Assembly (NCBI RefSeq): GCF_900102625.1
Contig: NZ_FMZC01000008.1
Coordinates: 124,001-188,000, forward strand
Source: Paracidovorax valerianellae
Lineage (GTDB): Bacteria > Pseudomonadota > Gammaproteobacteria > Burkholderiales > Burkholderiaceae_C
Length of the DNA: 64,000 nucleotides
Direction of reading: 5' to 3'
Shown here: piece by piece, positions 37,976 to 48,312 of the stretch
Numbering within the stretch: the first letter of the stretch is position 1
Layout: each line of letters opens with the position of its first letter
The notes under the pieces: model-generated
Told to the model about the DNA's origin: nothing
Databases searched by the model: none
What the model saw: only the letters and a program-made list of their open reading frames with translations
Program-made: the position numbers and the translations under genes

Positions 37976-39142
37976 TCAGTCGTCCCGGGCCGACTTGGCA
38001 TGGTCGGGGAAGTCGGCGAACACGCCGTCCACGCCCAGGCGGTAGAACAGGCGGTACTCGGCCTTGGGGTCGCCCTTGAAGTCCGATGCCAGGCGCTTGG
38101 CCTCGCTGCGGAACGTGTAAGGGTGCACGAACAGGCCGGCCGCGTGCGCATCGGACACCACCGAGGTCGCGGGCATCATCACGCGGTCGCTCTCGTCGAT
38201 CTTGCCGTCGCCGTTCAGGTCGTCGGGCTTGCCGTCGTTGTTGCTGTCCACCTGCTTGGAGGGGATCAGGTAAGGCTTCCAGGGGCCGATGCCGTCCGCG
38301 TACGTCTTCACTTCCTTCAGGCCCGCGGGCGTCAGCAGGCTGGCGAAGGTGCGCTGGTCGCCGGCCACGGCGAAGTCGTACGGCTTGTCGAAGGGCGCGG
38401 TCAGGTCCATGCTGCCGTCGGCCTTCACGTCGTTGGCATCCACCAGTTGCACCAGACGCACCTGGGTCTTGGTGCGCAGGTACTTGAGGTTGGACACCTC
38501 GAACGACTGCAGGATGACGGGCGAAGTCGCCGTGGTGTAGCCGTATTGCGAGAGCGTGCTGAGCAACCGGTCTTCCAGGCGAAGGTTCAGATTGGCGTGG
38601 TAGGTCGGGTGCTTGGTCTCGATGTACACGCCCACCGTGCGGCCCACGCGGGTGCCTTCGGACTTGGCGAGGTCCAGCACTTCGACGAGCGTCGGAATCT
38701 GGAACTTGCCGTTGAACGACTGGTCACGCTCGGCCAGCGGCTGGATGGCGCGCAGGGTCTTGATCTCGGCCAGGGTGAAGTCGGAGGCGAACCAGCCCTC
38801 TTCCACCACGCCGTCCACCGTCTTCTTGGTCTTTCGATTGGCGAACTCGGGCCGCTGGGACACATCGGTGGTGCCGGTGATGTTGGGCTCGTGGCGGGCG
38901 ATGAGCACGCCGTCCTTGGTGGCCACGAGGTCGGGCTCGATGAAGTCCGCGCCCAGTTCGATCCCCTTCTTGTAGCCTTCCAGCGTGTGGTCCGGCAGGT
39001 AGCCTGCAGCGCCGCGGTGGCCGATCACGAGCGGCTTGCTGCCGTTCAGCGTGGGGAAATCGTCGTCATCGCTTCCGCAGCCAGCCAGCGCTGCCATGAC
39101 GGCCAGGGCCAGCGCGGCCCCCTTGAAACCAGACAGGTTCAT
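37976..39142 (-). CDS. glpQ: Glycerophosphodiester phosphodiesterase lipoprotein with EF-hand-like insert
   Basis: A 388-residue GDPD enzyme releasing glycerol 3-phosphate from phospholipid headgroup diesters. The lipobox LAALAGC sits near Cys22, so it is likely membrane-anchored on the periplasmic side. The TIM-barrel active site shows [25 protein letters not shown] and [20 protein letters not shown] follows. At about 298-318 there is an unusual Asp/Asn-rich segment ([10 protein letters not shown] then [11 protein letters not shown]) like two EF-hand/dockerin calcium loops. The gene is monocistronic. Symbol glpQ is by family, not proven. Confidence 0.92.
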   Translation of the reverse strand: MNLSGFKGAALALAVMAALAGCGSDDDDFPTLNGSKPLVIGHRGAAGYLPDHTLEGYKKGIELGADFIEPDLVATKDGVLIARHEPNITGTTDVSQRPEFANRKTKKTVDGVVEEGWFASDFTLAEIKTLRAIQPLAERDQSFNGKFQIPTLVEVLDLAKSEGTRVGRTVGVYIETKHPTYHANLNLRLEDRLLSTLSQYGYTTATSPVILQSFEVSNLKYLRTKTQVRLVQLVDANDVKADGSMDLTAPFDKPYDFAVAGDQRTFASLLTPAGLKEVKTYADGIGPWKPYLIPSKQVDSNNDGKPDDLNGDGKIDESDRVMMPATSVVSDAHAAGLFVHPYTFRSEAKRLASDFKGDPKAEYRLFYRLGVDGVFADFPDHAKSARDD

Positions 39143-39591
39143 GCTCTACCTCGTTGATCGTTGAAGTCCGCCACTGTGGCGGCGCCATATGACAAGACGG
39201 TGACTCGGGGAACTTACCGCCCGCACTTTCATCTCGCCCGGATTTGCACCAAGGCCGTGCGAGCGACCGGTGCCGAATCACCAGGAGCGGGCATCCTAAG
39301 TCGCATGGCCGCATGCCGTCACGGCATATCGATGTTGCGCCGCAGCGTCGGCGCTCACCCGTTCAGCCCGGTACAGCAGGGTTAGCCCAAGGGGCCGAGA
39401 CGCTCCAGTCGCGGCACAATCCAGCATGTAACAAATCGCTTCTTCGGGCCCGTTTCTTGCAAAAGGCGGAAAAGACGGGGATTTCCCGGTCTGCTATCAA
39501 TAAGTGAGCTGCCAGCGCAATCACTGCGCCGGCAAGTCGCCTAAAACACAACCACAGAACTTTCCAACCGCCGCGGCACTCAGTCCTACCC
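39143..39591. other. 449-bp intergenic region
   Basis: No convincing gene. It carries the divergent upstream regions of the diesterase (minus) and the hydrolase lipoprotein (plus), and a diverged repeat copy (39490-39522). Short open frames here lack ribosome-binding sites and protein-like composition. Confidence 0.7.
39490..39522 (+). repeat. Diverged copy of the palindromic repeat with conserved flank
   Basis: GCTAT (39493-39497), CAATAAG, TGAGC (39505-39509), then TGCCAGCGCAAT. It differs in one arm but the flank matches the copies at 13970 (TGTCAGCGCA) and 57081. It lies about 70 bases upstream of the hydrolase lipoprotein gene. Confidence 0.6.
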
Positions 39592-40425
39592 ATGAAACGC
39601 TGGCCCCTCCTTTCATCGATCGCTCTTGCCATCGCCGTCACGGCAGGATGCGCCACCCTCGACGTGAAGCAGCGCGAGTGGATTTTTCAGCCCAGCGACC
39701 GCGCCTGGGGCGGCGCACAGGCCACCGACGACATGGAAGATGTCTGGATCGCGTTCGACTCACGCTCCACCGGCAAGGCCGAGAAGCTGCACGGCCTGTG
39801 GCTGCCGGCGGCAAAGGCCGATGCGCCCGTGCTTCTGTACCTGCATGGCGCCCGCTGGAACGTGTCGGGGTCGGCCGGCCGCATGCGCCGCATGCAGAGC
39901 ATGGGGTTCTCGGTGCTGGCGGTCGATTACCGCGGCTTCGGCCGCAGCAGCGCAGCCCTGCCGTCTGAAACCACAGCCCTCGAAGACGCCCGCGCCGCCT
40001 GGGACTGGCTGGCGCAGCGCGCGCCCGAGCAGCCCCGCTACATCTTCGGCCACTCGCTGGGCGGCGCCATCGCCATCGACCTGGCCGCCATGGTGAACGA
40101 CGAAAAGGGCACGATCGTGGAGGGCACCTTCACCAACATTCCCGAGGTGGTCGCCACCTTCAAATGGGGCTGGCTGCCGGTGTCGGGGCTGATCACGCAA
40201 CGCTTCGAATCGGCGCGCAAGGTGGCGCACATCGGCTCGCCGCTGCTGGTGGTGCACGGCAGCGACGACAGCCTGATTCCGCCCACGCTGGGGCGCAAGC
40301 TGTACGACGCCGCACAGGAGCCCAAGCGCTTCGTGCTGGTGGAAGGCGGCACGCACCACAGCACCAACACCGTGGGCGAGCCCCAGTACCGCGCGGCCCT
40401 GGCGGACCTGTTTCAGGTGTACTGA
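39592..40425 (+). CDS. Lipoprotein alpha/beta hydrolase
   Basis: A 277-residue alpha/beta hydrolase with a lipoprotein-type signal (IALAIAVTAGC, Cys20). The oxyanion region is VLLYLHGARWNVSGSAGR, the nucleophile elbow FGHSLGGAIAID, the acid in VVHGSDDSLIPP and the His in GGTHHSTN. The catalytic set is complete. Family members resemble BEM46/peptidase S9-like hydrolases (acyl or peptide targets unknown). It follows the repeat-bearing intergenic region. No clear partner gene. Confidence 0.88.
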   Translation: MKRWPLLSSIALAIAVTAGCATLDVKQREWIFQPSDRAWGGAQATDDMEDVWIAFDSRSTGKAEKLHGLWLPAAKADAPVLLYLHGARWNVSGSAGRMRRMQSMGFSVLAVDYRGFGRSSAALPSETTALEDARAAWDWLAQRAPEQPRYIFGHSLGGAIAIDLAAMVNDEKGTIVEGTFTNIPEVVATFKWGWLPVSGLITQRFESARKVAHIGSPLLVVHGSDDSLIPPTLGRKLYDAAQEPKRFVLVEGGTHHSTNTVGEPQYRAALADLFQVY

Positions 40426-40501
40426 CCCGGGCGAATCACGGCCGCGCGGCAAGCGGCCGCACCAGCCCATTGGCAACATGCCATCTGGTAGGCTCGCCCG
40501 C

Positions 40502-41746
40502 ATGTCCGTTCCCCCCTTCGCCACGGCGGGCCAGGAGCCAACGGCCGCGGCCATTGCGCCGGGCCTGGTCATCACCGTGCTCGCGCTGCTGCTCAGCCTG
40601 CAGCCCATCACCACCGACCTGTACCTGCCCGCGCTGCCCTCCCTCACGCGCAGCCTGGGCGCACCCGTGGCCTCGGCCCAGCTCACGCTCAGCGCGCTGC
40701 TGCTGGCCTTCGGGTGTTCGCAACTCGTCTGGGGACCGCTGTCGGACCGCTTCGGGCGCCGGCCCGTGTTGCTGACCGGGCTGTCGGCCTATGCCGTGGC
40801 TTCGGTGGCCAGCGTGCTGGCGCCGTCGATGGAGGTGCTGATCGGCTGGCGGATCACCCAGGGCGCCGCCATGGGCGCGGTGGTGATGTGCGCCCGGGCC
40901 ATCGTGCGCGATCTGTACACGCCGGCGCTCGGCGCCCGGGCGATGTCGCGGGCGCTCACCGGGCTGGGCATCGCGGCCAGCCTGTGCGCGCCGGTGGGCG
41001 GGCTGCTGACGGAGTGGCTGGGCTGGCGCGCCGCGCTGGCCGCGCTCACGGCCTACGGGCTGGCCACGCTGGCGGTCGTCGCCTTCTGCCTGCCTGAAAC
41101 GCTGGCCCGGCGCAATCCGCAGGCCCTGCAGCCCGCCACGCTGGCGCGCACCTGGGCCATGGTGCTGCGGCACCCCACGTTCTGGGCGTATTCGCTGCTG
41201 ACCACGGCCACCTACGGCGGGCTCTTCACGTTCCTGGCCGCGTCGTCGTTCGTCTTCATCGAAGCCCTCGGGCTTTCGCGTCCGCATTACGGCGCCATGC
41301 TGCTGTCGACCGCGCTGGCGTACCTGGGCGGCACGGTACTGTGCCGGCGGCTGCTGGTGCGCCTGGGCCTGCGGCGCACCGTAGCGGTGGCGGGCGGCAT
41401 CAGCCTGGCCGGCGGCACGCTCATGGGCGCTGCGGCACTGGCGGGCTGGCACACGCCGCTGGCGCTGCTGCTGCCGATGTGCCTTTTCATGGTGGCGCAC
41501 GGCATCCACCAGCCTTGCGGCCAGAGCGGCGCAGTGGGCCCGTTCCCGCAGGCGGCCGGCGTGGCGTCGGCCCTGAACGGTTTCATGATGATGCTGGTGG
41601 CCTTCGGCGTGGGCCGCTGGGTGGGCGCGCGGCTGGACGGCACTGTCTGGCCTCTGGTGCAGGGCGTGTGGGCCTGCTCGGCCGTGGTGGCGGCCACCGC
41701 ATGGACGCTCGTGCAAACACATGGAGAACCGCATGCACCGGCCTGA
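40502..41746 (+). CDS. Bcr/CflA family MFS drug-resistance transporter
   Basis: A 414-residue major facilitator with twelve membrane helices. The Bcr/CflA signature ([20 protein letters not shown]) opens helix 1; motif A-like [16 protein letters not shown] lies between helices 2 and 3; [21 protein letters not shown] follows. These proton-driven pumps export chloramphenicol, bicyclomycin or other small molecules; the substrate here is unknown. An ATG at 40478 is in frame, but 40502 has GGTAGG at a good distance. Its 3' end overlaps miaA by 14 bases. Confidence 0.9.
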   Translation: MSVPPFATAGQEPTAAAIAPGLVITVLALLLSLQPITTDLYLPALPSLTRSLGAPVASAQLTLSALLLAFGCSQLVWGPLSDRFGRRPVLLTGLSAYAVASVASVLAPSMEVLIGWRITQGAAMGAVVMCARAIVRDLYTPALGARAMSRALTGLGIAASLCAPVGGLLTEWLGWRAALAALTAYGLATLAVVAFCLPETLARRNPQALQPATLARTWAMVLRHPTFWAYSLLTTATYGGLFTFLAASSFVFIEALGLSRPHYGAMLLSTALAYLGGTVLCRRLLVRLGLRRTVAVAGGISLAGGTLMGAAALAGWHTPLALLLPMCLFMVAHGIHQPCGQSGAVGPFPQAAGVASALNGFMMMLVAFGVGRWVGARLDGTVWPLVQGVWACSAVVAATAWTLVQTHGEPHAPA

Positions 41747-42737
41747 CAGGCTTTCACCCTCCCTCCCCTGCATCGCCCTGGCCGGCCCGACTGCCTCGGG
41801 CAAGACGGCGGGCGCACTGGCGCTGGCAGAGTCGCTCGCGCCCCACCAGCCGGTGGAGATCGTCAGCGTCGATTCGGCGCTGGTGTACCGCGGCATGGAC
41901 ATCGGCACCGCCAAGCCGTCACCGGCCGAACTGGCCGCGGTGCCGCACCACCTGATCGACATCCGCGACCCGCTGCACGCCTACTGCGCTGCCGAGTTCG
42001 TGGCCGACGCGACACGCCTCATCGCCGAGATCCGCGCGCGCGGCGCGCTGCCGCTGCTGGTGGGCGGCACCATGCTGTACTTCAAGGCGCTGCTGGACGG
42101 CATCGACGACATGCCGGCCGCCGACCCCGCCGTGCGCGCCGAACTGGAGGCGCGCGCCGCCGACATCGGCTGGCCCGGCATGCACGCCGAACTGACCCGC
42201 GTGGACCCCGAAACAGCCGCGCGCCTGGCTCCGGCCGACAGCCAGCGCATCCAGCGCGCGCTGGAAGTCTGGCAGATCGCCGGCCGGCCGCTGTCGAGCT
42301 TTCACACTATCAAAACAAGAGCAGAGAATGTCGCCATTCCTGCGGTGGATGCCCTTTTCTCTCTAGAGCCCGAGGACCGCGCCTGGCTGCACGGCCGCAT
42401 CGCCCAGCGCTTCGACGCCATGCTGGACGCCGGCTTCGTGGACGAAGTACGGCAGCTGCGCGCACGGGGCGACCTGCACCCCGACCTGCCCTCCATGCGC
42501 TGCGTGGGCTACCGCCAGGCCTGGGAAACGCTCGACGCCGAAGCCGCCACGGGTGCGCTGGACATGAAGGGCCTGCGCGAACGCGGCCTGGCAGCCACGC
42601 GGCAGTTGGCGAAGCGGCAGATCACCTGGCTGCGCAGCATGCCGACCCGCCAGGCCATCGCCTGCGACGCACCCGATGCCACGGCGCAACTGGTCGCGGC
42701 CGTGCACCGCCGGCTTTCCGAAAGGGCGCGCGCATGA
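41733..42737 (+). CDS. miaA: tRNA dimethylallyltransferase
   Basis: A 334-residue enzyme transferring dimethylallyl to A37 of tRNAs reading UNN codons. The P-loop is AGPTASGKT, then [18 protein letters not shown] and [10 protein letters not shown]; the tRNA-binding part contains VGYRQAWE and [18 protein letters not shown]. Start 41733 has GGAG seven bases upstream; ATG 41721 is also in frame. Its 3' end overlaps the ABC ATPase gene (ATGA). A weak repeat-like, AT-rich patch (42306-42365) lies in the middle of the gene, in frame. Confidence 0.95.
   Translation: MHRPDRLSPSLPCIALAGPTASGKTAGALALAESLAPHQPVEIVSVDSALVYRGMDIGTAKPSPAELAAVPHHLIDIRDPLHAYCAAEFVADATRLIAEIRARGALPLLVGGTMLYFKALLDGIDDMPAADPAVRAELEARAADIGWPGMHAELTRVDPETAARLAPADSQRIQRALEVWQIAGRPLSSFHTIKTRAENVAIPAVDALFSLEPEDRAWLHGRIAQRFDAMLDAGFVDEVRQLRARGDLHPDLPSMRCVGYRQAWETLDAEAATGALDMKGLRERGLAATRQLAKRQITWLRSMPTRQAIACDAPDATAQLVAAVHRRLSERARA
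42306..42322. repeat. Degenerate 5-7-5 repeat inside miaA
   Basis: ACTAT (42306-42310), CAAAACA, AGAGC (42318-42322). Both arms have a substitution. It starts a 60-base AT-richer in-frame patch in an otherwise GC-rich gene, suggesting the same repeat class. Confidence 0.35.
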
Positions 42738-43456
42738 ACGGCGAAACCCCCGGCGCCCAGCCTCAGGCGGCCATGCCCGAGCCAGCCCCCGTGCTGCGCG
42801 TCGAAGGCCTGGGCAAGCGCTACGGCGAGGCCGATGTGTTCGCGCAGGTGGACCTGGCGGTGCACCCCGGCGAGTTCGTGGCCATCGTGGGCGAGTCGGG
42901 CGTGGGCAAGTCCACGCTGCTCAATTGCCTGGCCGGCCTCGATACCTGGGACACCGGCCGCATCGTGCATGGCACCACCGACCTGTCCACGCTGGACGAC
43001 ACCCGGCGCGCACTGTGGCGCCGCGCGCACGTGGGCTTCGTGTTCCAGGCGTTCCACGTGCTGCCGCACCTGGACGTGGCGCAGAACGTGGCGCTGCCGC
43101 TCATGCTGCTGGGCCGCGCCGATGCGGCGCGGGTCGAACACATGCTGGCGGCGGTGGGCCTCGAAGGCCTGGGCGACCGCTTGCCCCAGCAACTGAGCGG
43201 CGGGCAGTTGCAACGCGTGGCCATCGCCCGCGCGCTGGTGCACCGCCCCGCCCTGCTGCTGGCCGACGAGCCCACCGGCAACCTGGACCCCACCACCGCC
43301 GCCCGCGTGATGGACCTGCTGCTGGCACAAACGCGCGAGCATGGCGCGGCGCTGGTGCTGGTCACCCATTCGGACGCCGCAGCCGCCCGCGCGGACCTCC
43401 GGCTGCGCCTCACGGCCGCGGGCATGGCCGCCCCCGGCAACCACGCAGCGCTTTAG
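42734..43456 (+). CDS. ABC transporter ATP-binding protein (MacB/LolD-type)
   Basis: A 240-residue ATPase. Walker [18 protein letters not shown] (about 53-69), signature [15 protein letters not shown] and Walker [12 protein letters not shown] are all intact. The LolD/MacB subclass energises extracellular-loop permeases without substrate channelling through the membrane. It overlaps miaA by four bases and the permease gene begins 12 bases downstream, making one operon. In AttE-type systems this ATPase pairs with FtsX-type permeases and a CrtC-like lipocalin (see 49619). Confidence 0.95.
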   Translation: MNGETPGAQPQAAMPEPAPVLRVEGLGKRYGEADVFAQVDLAVHPGEFVAIVGESGVGKSTLLNCLAGLDTWDTGRIVHGTTDLSTLDDTRRALWRRAHVGFVFQAFHVLPHLDVAQNVALPLMLLGRADAARVEHMLAAVGLEGLGDRLPQQLSGGQLQRVAIARALVHRPALLLADEPTGNLDPTTAARVMDLLLAQTREHGAALVLVTHSDAAAARADLRLRLTAAGMAAPGNHAAL

Positions 43457-43467
43457 CCGACGCGGCC

Positions 43468-46125
43468 ATGTTCCGACTGCTGCGCACCTTCTCCTGGCAG
43501 GAACTGCGCCACCACCCCTGGCGCTCGGCCGCAGCGGTGGCGGCCGTCATGCTGGGCGTGGCGCTGGCGTTCGCGGTGCATGTGATCAATGCGTCCGCCC
43601 TGTCCGAATTCGCGCAGGCGGTGCGCAGCATCAACGGCCAGCCCGACCTGGAATTGCGGGCCACGCAGGGCAGCCTGCCCGAGGCGCTGTATGGCCCGGT
43701 CGCCACACACCCGCTGGTGGCCCGCGCGGGGCCGGTGCTGGAGGTGTCGGCGCAGGCCAGCGTGTCGAATGCCTCCACACCCGCTTCCATCTCCACCCCT
43801 GCCCCGGCCCCTGCGCCAGTCTCTCTGCGCGTCGTGGGCGCCGATGCCCTGCTGCTGCCCGCGATGGCGCCCGGCCTCATGCCGCGCGCCTTCGCCGACG
43901 CCGACCGGCTCGCGCTGCTGTCGCCAGCCACGGTCTTCCTGAACGGGGCGGCGATGCAGGCACTGGGGCTGCGCGGCGATGGCAACACGGGCACGCCGCC
44001 GCTGCCATCGCTGCAATTGCGCATCGGCCTGCAAACCCGCACCGTGCGCGTGGCGGGCACGGTGGCGGCGGGCGGCGCTCCGCTGGCGGTGATGGACATC
44101 GGCGCCGCGCAGGACCTGTTCCAGCGCGCGGGCGAGCTGACCCGCATCGACGTCCAGCTGCGGCCGGGCGCCAGCGCCGAGGCCTTCCGCCAGGCACTGC
44201 AGGCCCTGCCCGGCGCATCGGCGGGCGTGGCGGTTCTGCAGCCCGGCGACGCCACCGCGCGCACCAGCAACCTGTCCCGCGCGTACCGCGTCAACCTCAC
44301 GGTGCTGGCGCTGGTGGCGCTGTTCACCGGCGCCTTCCTGGTGTTCTCGGTGCTGGCCCTGAGCGTGACCCAGCGGGCGCCGCAGTTCGCGCTGCTGGCC
44401 GTGCTGGGCGCCACACCGCGCCAGCGCCTGGCGCTGGTCTTGGCCGAATCGGCAGCGCTGGGCCTGGCGGGCAGCGCCGCCGGCATCGCGCTGGGCACGG
44501 CGCTTGCGGCCCTGGCGCTGCGCTGGCTGGGCGGCGATCTGGGCGGGGGCTATTTCGCGGGGGTGCAGCCGGCGCTGCAATGGAGTGCGCCGGCCGCTTT
44601 GCTGTACGGCTTGCTGGGCCTGGCTGCTGCCCTGGTGGGGGGCTGGTGGCCGGCGCGCGCGGCGCAGCGGCTGCCGCCCGCGCAAACGCTCAAAGGCCTG
44701 GGCGCGGCGCTCGGCGGCCGGCAAAAGGGCTGGCCGGCGCTGGCGCTGGTCGCGGCGGGCGCATTGCTGGCAGGCGCGCCGCCCGTGTTCGGCATTCCGC
44801 TGGCGGCCTATGTGTCGGTCGGGCTGCTGCTGGTCGGCGGCATCGCGCTGCTGCCTTGGGGCGTCGGCGCACTGCTCACAGTTCTCGCGCCATGGGCCGG
44901 CAGGCAAGTGCTGCCGCTACTGGCCCTGGAGCGCGCCCGCCGCACGCGCGGCACCGCCGCCGTGGCGGTGGGCGGCGTGGTGGCCAGCCTGAGCCTGGCG
45001 GTGGCGCTCACGGTGATGGTGAGCAGCTTTCGCGGATCGGTCGGCCAGTGGCTGGACGCGGTGCTGCCCGCGCCGCTGTACCTGCGCATGGCAGGTGCGG
45101 CCGGAGCGGACGACGGCCCGGCATTTCCCGCAGGGTTCGACACCGCCGTGGCCCGCCTGTCCGGTGTGGCGCGCGTGCAGGCGCTGCGCACCAGCAGCCT
45201 GCTGCTGGACCCCGCCCGCCCGCCCGTCGCGCTGCTGGCGCGGCCGCTGGGCGGCGACCCGGCCCAGGTGCTGCCGCTGGTGGGCACGCCGCTGGCTGTG
45301 CCGCCAGGGCGCATCGGCGTGTATGTGAGCGAGGCGGTGCTTGACCTGTACGGCGTGCGGCCGGGCATGGACTGGCCGCAGCTATCCAGGTCTTTTAAGC
45401 CTCTGGCGCAACAAAATCCACGGCAGGATGCTATGTTTTTTATAGCGGGCGTGTGGCGCGACTACGTGCGGCAGTTCGGCGCGGTCACGCTCGACCGGGC
45501 CGATTTTGTGCGCCTGACGGGCGATGCGCGCTCCACCGACCTGGCGCTGTGGCCCCAGCCGGGGGCCGACGAAGCCCCACTGCGGCAGGCGATCGAGTGG
45601 CTGGCGGGCGAAGCGGCAGGCCGCGCACCGGGGGATGGGCCGCAGGCCGCGGGCGGCGCGCTGGAATTCGACTCGGCGGCCGGCATCCGCGAACGCTCGC
45701 TGCGCATTTTCGACCGCAGCTTTGCCGTCACCTATTGGCTGCAGGCCGTGGCGATCGGCATCGGCCTGTTCGGCGTGGCCGCCAGCTTCAGCGCGCAGGT
45801 GCTGGCGCGGCGCAAGGAATTCGGCCTGCTCGCGCACCTGGGCCTCACGCGCCGGCAGGTGCTGGCGGTCGTGGCCGGCGAAGGGGCCGCATGGACGGCC
45901 ATCGGCGCCGCAGCGGGCACGGTGCTGGGACTGGCCGTGTCGGTGGTGCTGGTCCACGTGGTCAACCCGCAGAGCTTCCACTGGACCATGGATTTGCGGG
46001 TGCCCTGGTTGCGGCTTCTGGCCCTGTGCGCGGCGGTCCTGGCCACCGGCACCGTCACCGCGTGGCTCGCAGGCCGGGCCGCGGGCGGCCGGCAGGCGGT
46101 GTTGGCAGTCAAAGAAGATTGGTAA
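43468..46125 (+). CDS. Large FtsX/MacB-type ABC permease
   Basis: An 885-residue permease with two FtsX domains. Helix 1 (SAAAVAAVMLGVALAFAVHV) is followed by a large extracytoplasmic domain (about 45-265), a three-helix block (about 275-410), further helices (about 430-525), a second periplasmic domain, and a C-terminal three-helix block (about 755-875) with LQAVAIGIGLFGVAASFSAQ. This is the AttF/AttG double-length form. A 66-base, 22-codon insertion flanked by GCTAT and ATAGC (45381-45446) lies in the second periplasmic domain, in frame. Monocistronic coupling with the ATPase is clear. Confidence 0.9.
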   Translation: MFRLLRTFSWQELRHHPWRSAAAVAAVMLGVALAFAVHVINASALSEFAQAVRSINGQPDLELRATQGSLPEALYGPVATHPLVARAGPVLEVSAQASVSNASTPASISTPAPAPAPVSLRVVGADALLLPAMAPGLMPRAFADADRLALLSPATVFLNGAAMQALGLRGDGNTGTPPLPSLQLRIGLQTRTVRVAGTVAAGGAPLAVMDIGAAQDLFQRAGELTRIDVQLRPGASAEAFRQALQALPGASAGVAVLQPGDATARTSNLSRAYRVNLTVLALVALFTGAFLVFSVLALSVTQRAPQFALLAVLGATPRQRLALVLAESAALGLAGSAAGIALGTALAALALRWLGGDLGGGYFAGVQPALQWSAPAALLYGLLGLAAALVGGWWPARAAQRLPPAQTLKGLGAALGGRQKGWPALALVAAGALLAGAPPVFGIPLAAYVSVGLLLVGGIALLPWGVGALLTVLAPWAGRQVLPLLALERARRTRGTAAVAVGGVVASLSLAVALTVMVSSFRGSVGQWLDAVLPAPLYLRMAGAAGADDGPAFPAGFDTAVARLSGVARVQALRTSSLLLDPARPPVALLARPLGGDPAQVLPLVGTPLAVPPGRIGVYVSEAVLDLYGVRPGMDWPQLSRSFKPLAQQNPRQDAMFFIAGVWRDYVRQFGAVTLDRADFVRLTGDARSTDLALWPQPGADEAPLRQAIEWLAGEAAGRAPGDGPQAAGGALEFDSAAGIRERSLRIFDRSFAVTYWLQAVAIGIGLFGVAASFSAQVLARRKEFGLLAHLGLTRRQVLAVVAGEGAAWTAIGAAAGTVLGLAVSVVLVHVVNPQSFHWTMDLRVPWLRLLALCAAVLATGTVTAWLAGRAAGGRQAVLAVKEDW
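45381..45446. repeat. In-frame 66-bp repeat element inside the permease gene
   Basis: GCTAT at 45381 and ATAGC at 45442-45446 bound 66 bases (22 codons, no stop). The end carries the core GCTATGTTTTTTATAGC at 45430-45446, whose reverse complement equals the core at 13973-13989. AT content is much higher than in the surrounding gene. Confidence 0.7.
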
Positions 46126-46351
46126 CCCTGAAGCAAGCTCAAGGGCAACTTCGCGGCGGGCGCCATGGGCGTTTTCCCGATTGATGCACACGCGTCACAA
46201 GCGTTAAATATTGTTTGCAAGACATTATTTATTTCGCGATGATGCGAACCGATAGCTAAAAAAACACCGCACAGCGGACTCTAGGACAGCGCGCACGGGA
46301 CGGGAGTGGCCCCGGCATTCAAACGCTGTTCGTTCACCAAGGAAAAACGGT

Positions 46352-47062
46352 ATGAAACACACCTTCGGGCGTCTCCTGTGCGGACTGGCGGCCGCCTTCT
46401 GCTTGTGCGGTCCTGCGGCTGCGCAATGGGTCTTTCCCCCGGGCTCATCGCTCGATGTCCCTGCCGGAGGCCAGACGGATCTGGGGTGCTCCGCGCTCGA
46501 CATGCAGGGCACGCTGAACCTCAACGGCGGCACCGTCACGGTGGACACCGATGCCACCTTCGGCTCGGGCGCCGTCGTCAACGGCAACAACGGCGTCATC
46601 TCGGTCGGCGGCAACCTCATATCCACGGGCGGCAACGTCAACACGGGCGCCAGCACCGTCGTGCTGCGCGACGGCTGCGACCCTGGCAACAGCAGCCAGA
46701 TCAGCGGCAATTTCGTCTTTCAGAACCTGACGATCTCCAGCACCACCGGCCGCACCTTCGTGCTGCCAGCGGGCACCAACATCACCGTGCTGGGCACGCT
46801 CACCGTGCAGGGCACTCAGGGCCAGCCCGTGCAGCTCGTGTCGTCCAGCGGCGCAACCGCCGTGGTGAACCTGGGCCCGAACGCCACCGTGGTCCGCAAC
46901 TTCGCCTCCGTCCCCGGCAACGTTCAGATTGGCGCCGTGACCGCCGTGGCCGCCATTCCCACATTGAGCGAATACGGCCTGATGCTGCTGTCGCTGCTGA
47001 TCGGCCTGGCCATGTTCTGGAAGCGGCGCGAATTCGCGGCGCATGCCCGCAGGCTCGGCTGA
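46352..47062 (+). CDS. IPTL-CTERM sorting-domain surface protein
   Basis: A 236-residue exported protein: Sec signal (LLCGLAAAFCLCGPAAAQ, cleaved near 25), a beta-rich middle with repeated Gly-Thr/Val strands (GTLNLNGGTVTVD, GVISVGGNLISTGGNVNTG, about 45-190) that looks like a small beta-solenoid, and the IPTL-CTERM C-terminus: IPTLSEYGLMLLSLLIGLAMF then KRRE. IPTL-CTERM is a membrane-anchoring or sorting signal common in proteobacterial secreted proteins. AAGGAAAAACGGT precedes the ATG. It starts 226 bases after the permease. Confidence 0.85.
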   Translation: MKHTFGRLLCGLAAAFCLCGPAAAQWVFPPGSSLDVPAGGQTDLGCSALDMQGTLNLNGGTVTVDTDATFGSGAVVNGNNGVISVGGNLISTGGNVNTGASTVVLRDGCDPGNSSQISGNFVFQNLTISSTTGRTFVLPAGTNITVLGTLTVQGTQGQPVQLVSSSGATAVVNLGPNATVVRNFASVPGNVQIGAVTAVAAIPTLSEYGLMLLSLLIGLAMFWKRREFAAHARRLG

Positions 47063-47086
47063 CCGGCTGCCTGCCGGGCAGCCTGA

Positions 47087-48256
<1,170 letters not shown>

Positions 48257-48312
48257 GCGATTGACCCGATAAGGTGGACTGCGGCGGCGCAGCCCCTGAT
48301 TTGCGCCGAAAC

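Noticed and set aside
39161-39507. Short open frames in the 39.1-39.6 kb gap
   Set aside because: No ribosome-binding sites, no recognisable protein features and biased composition; treated as intergenic.
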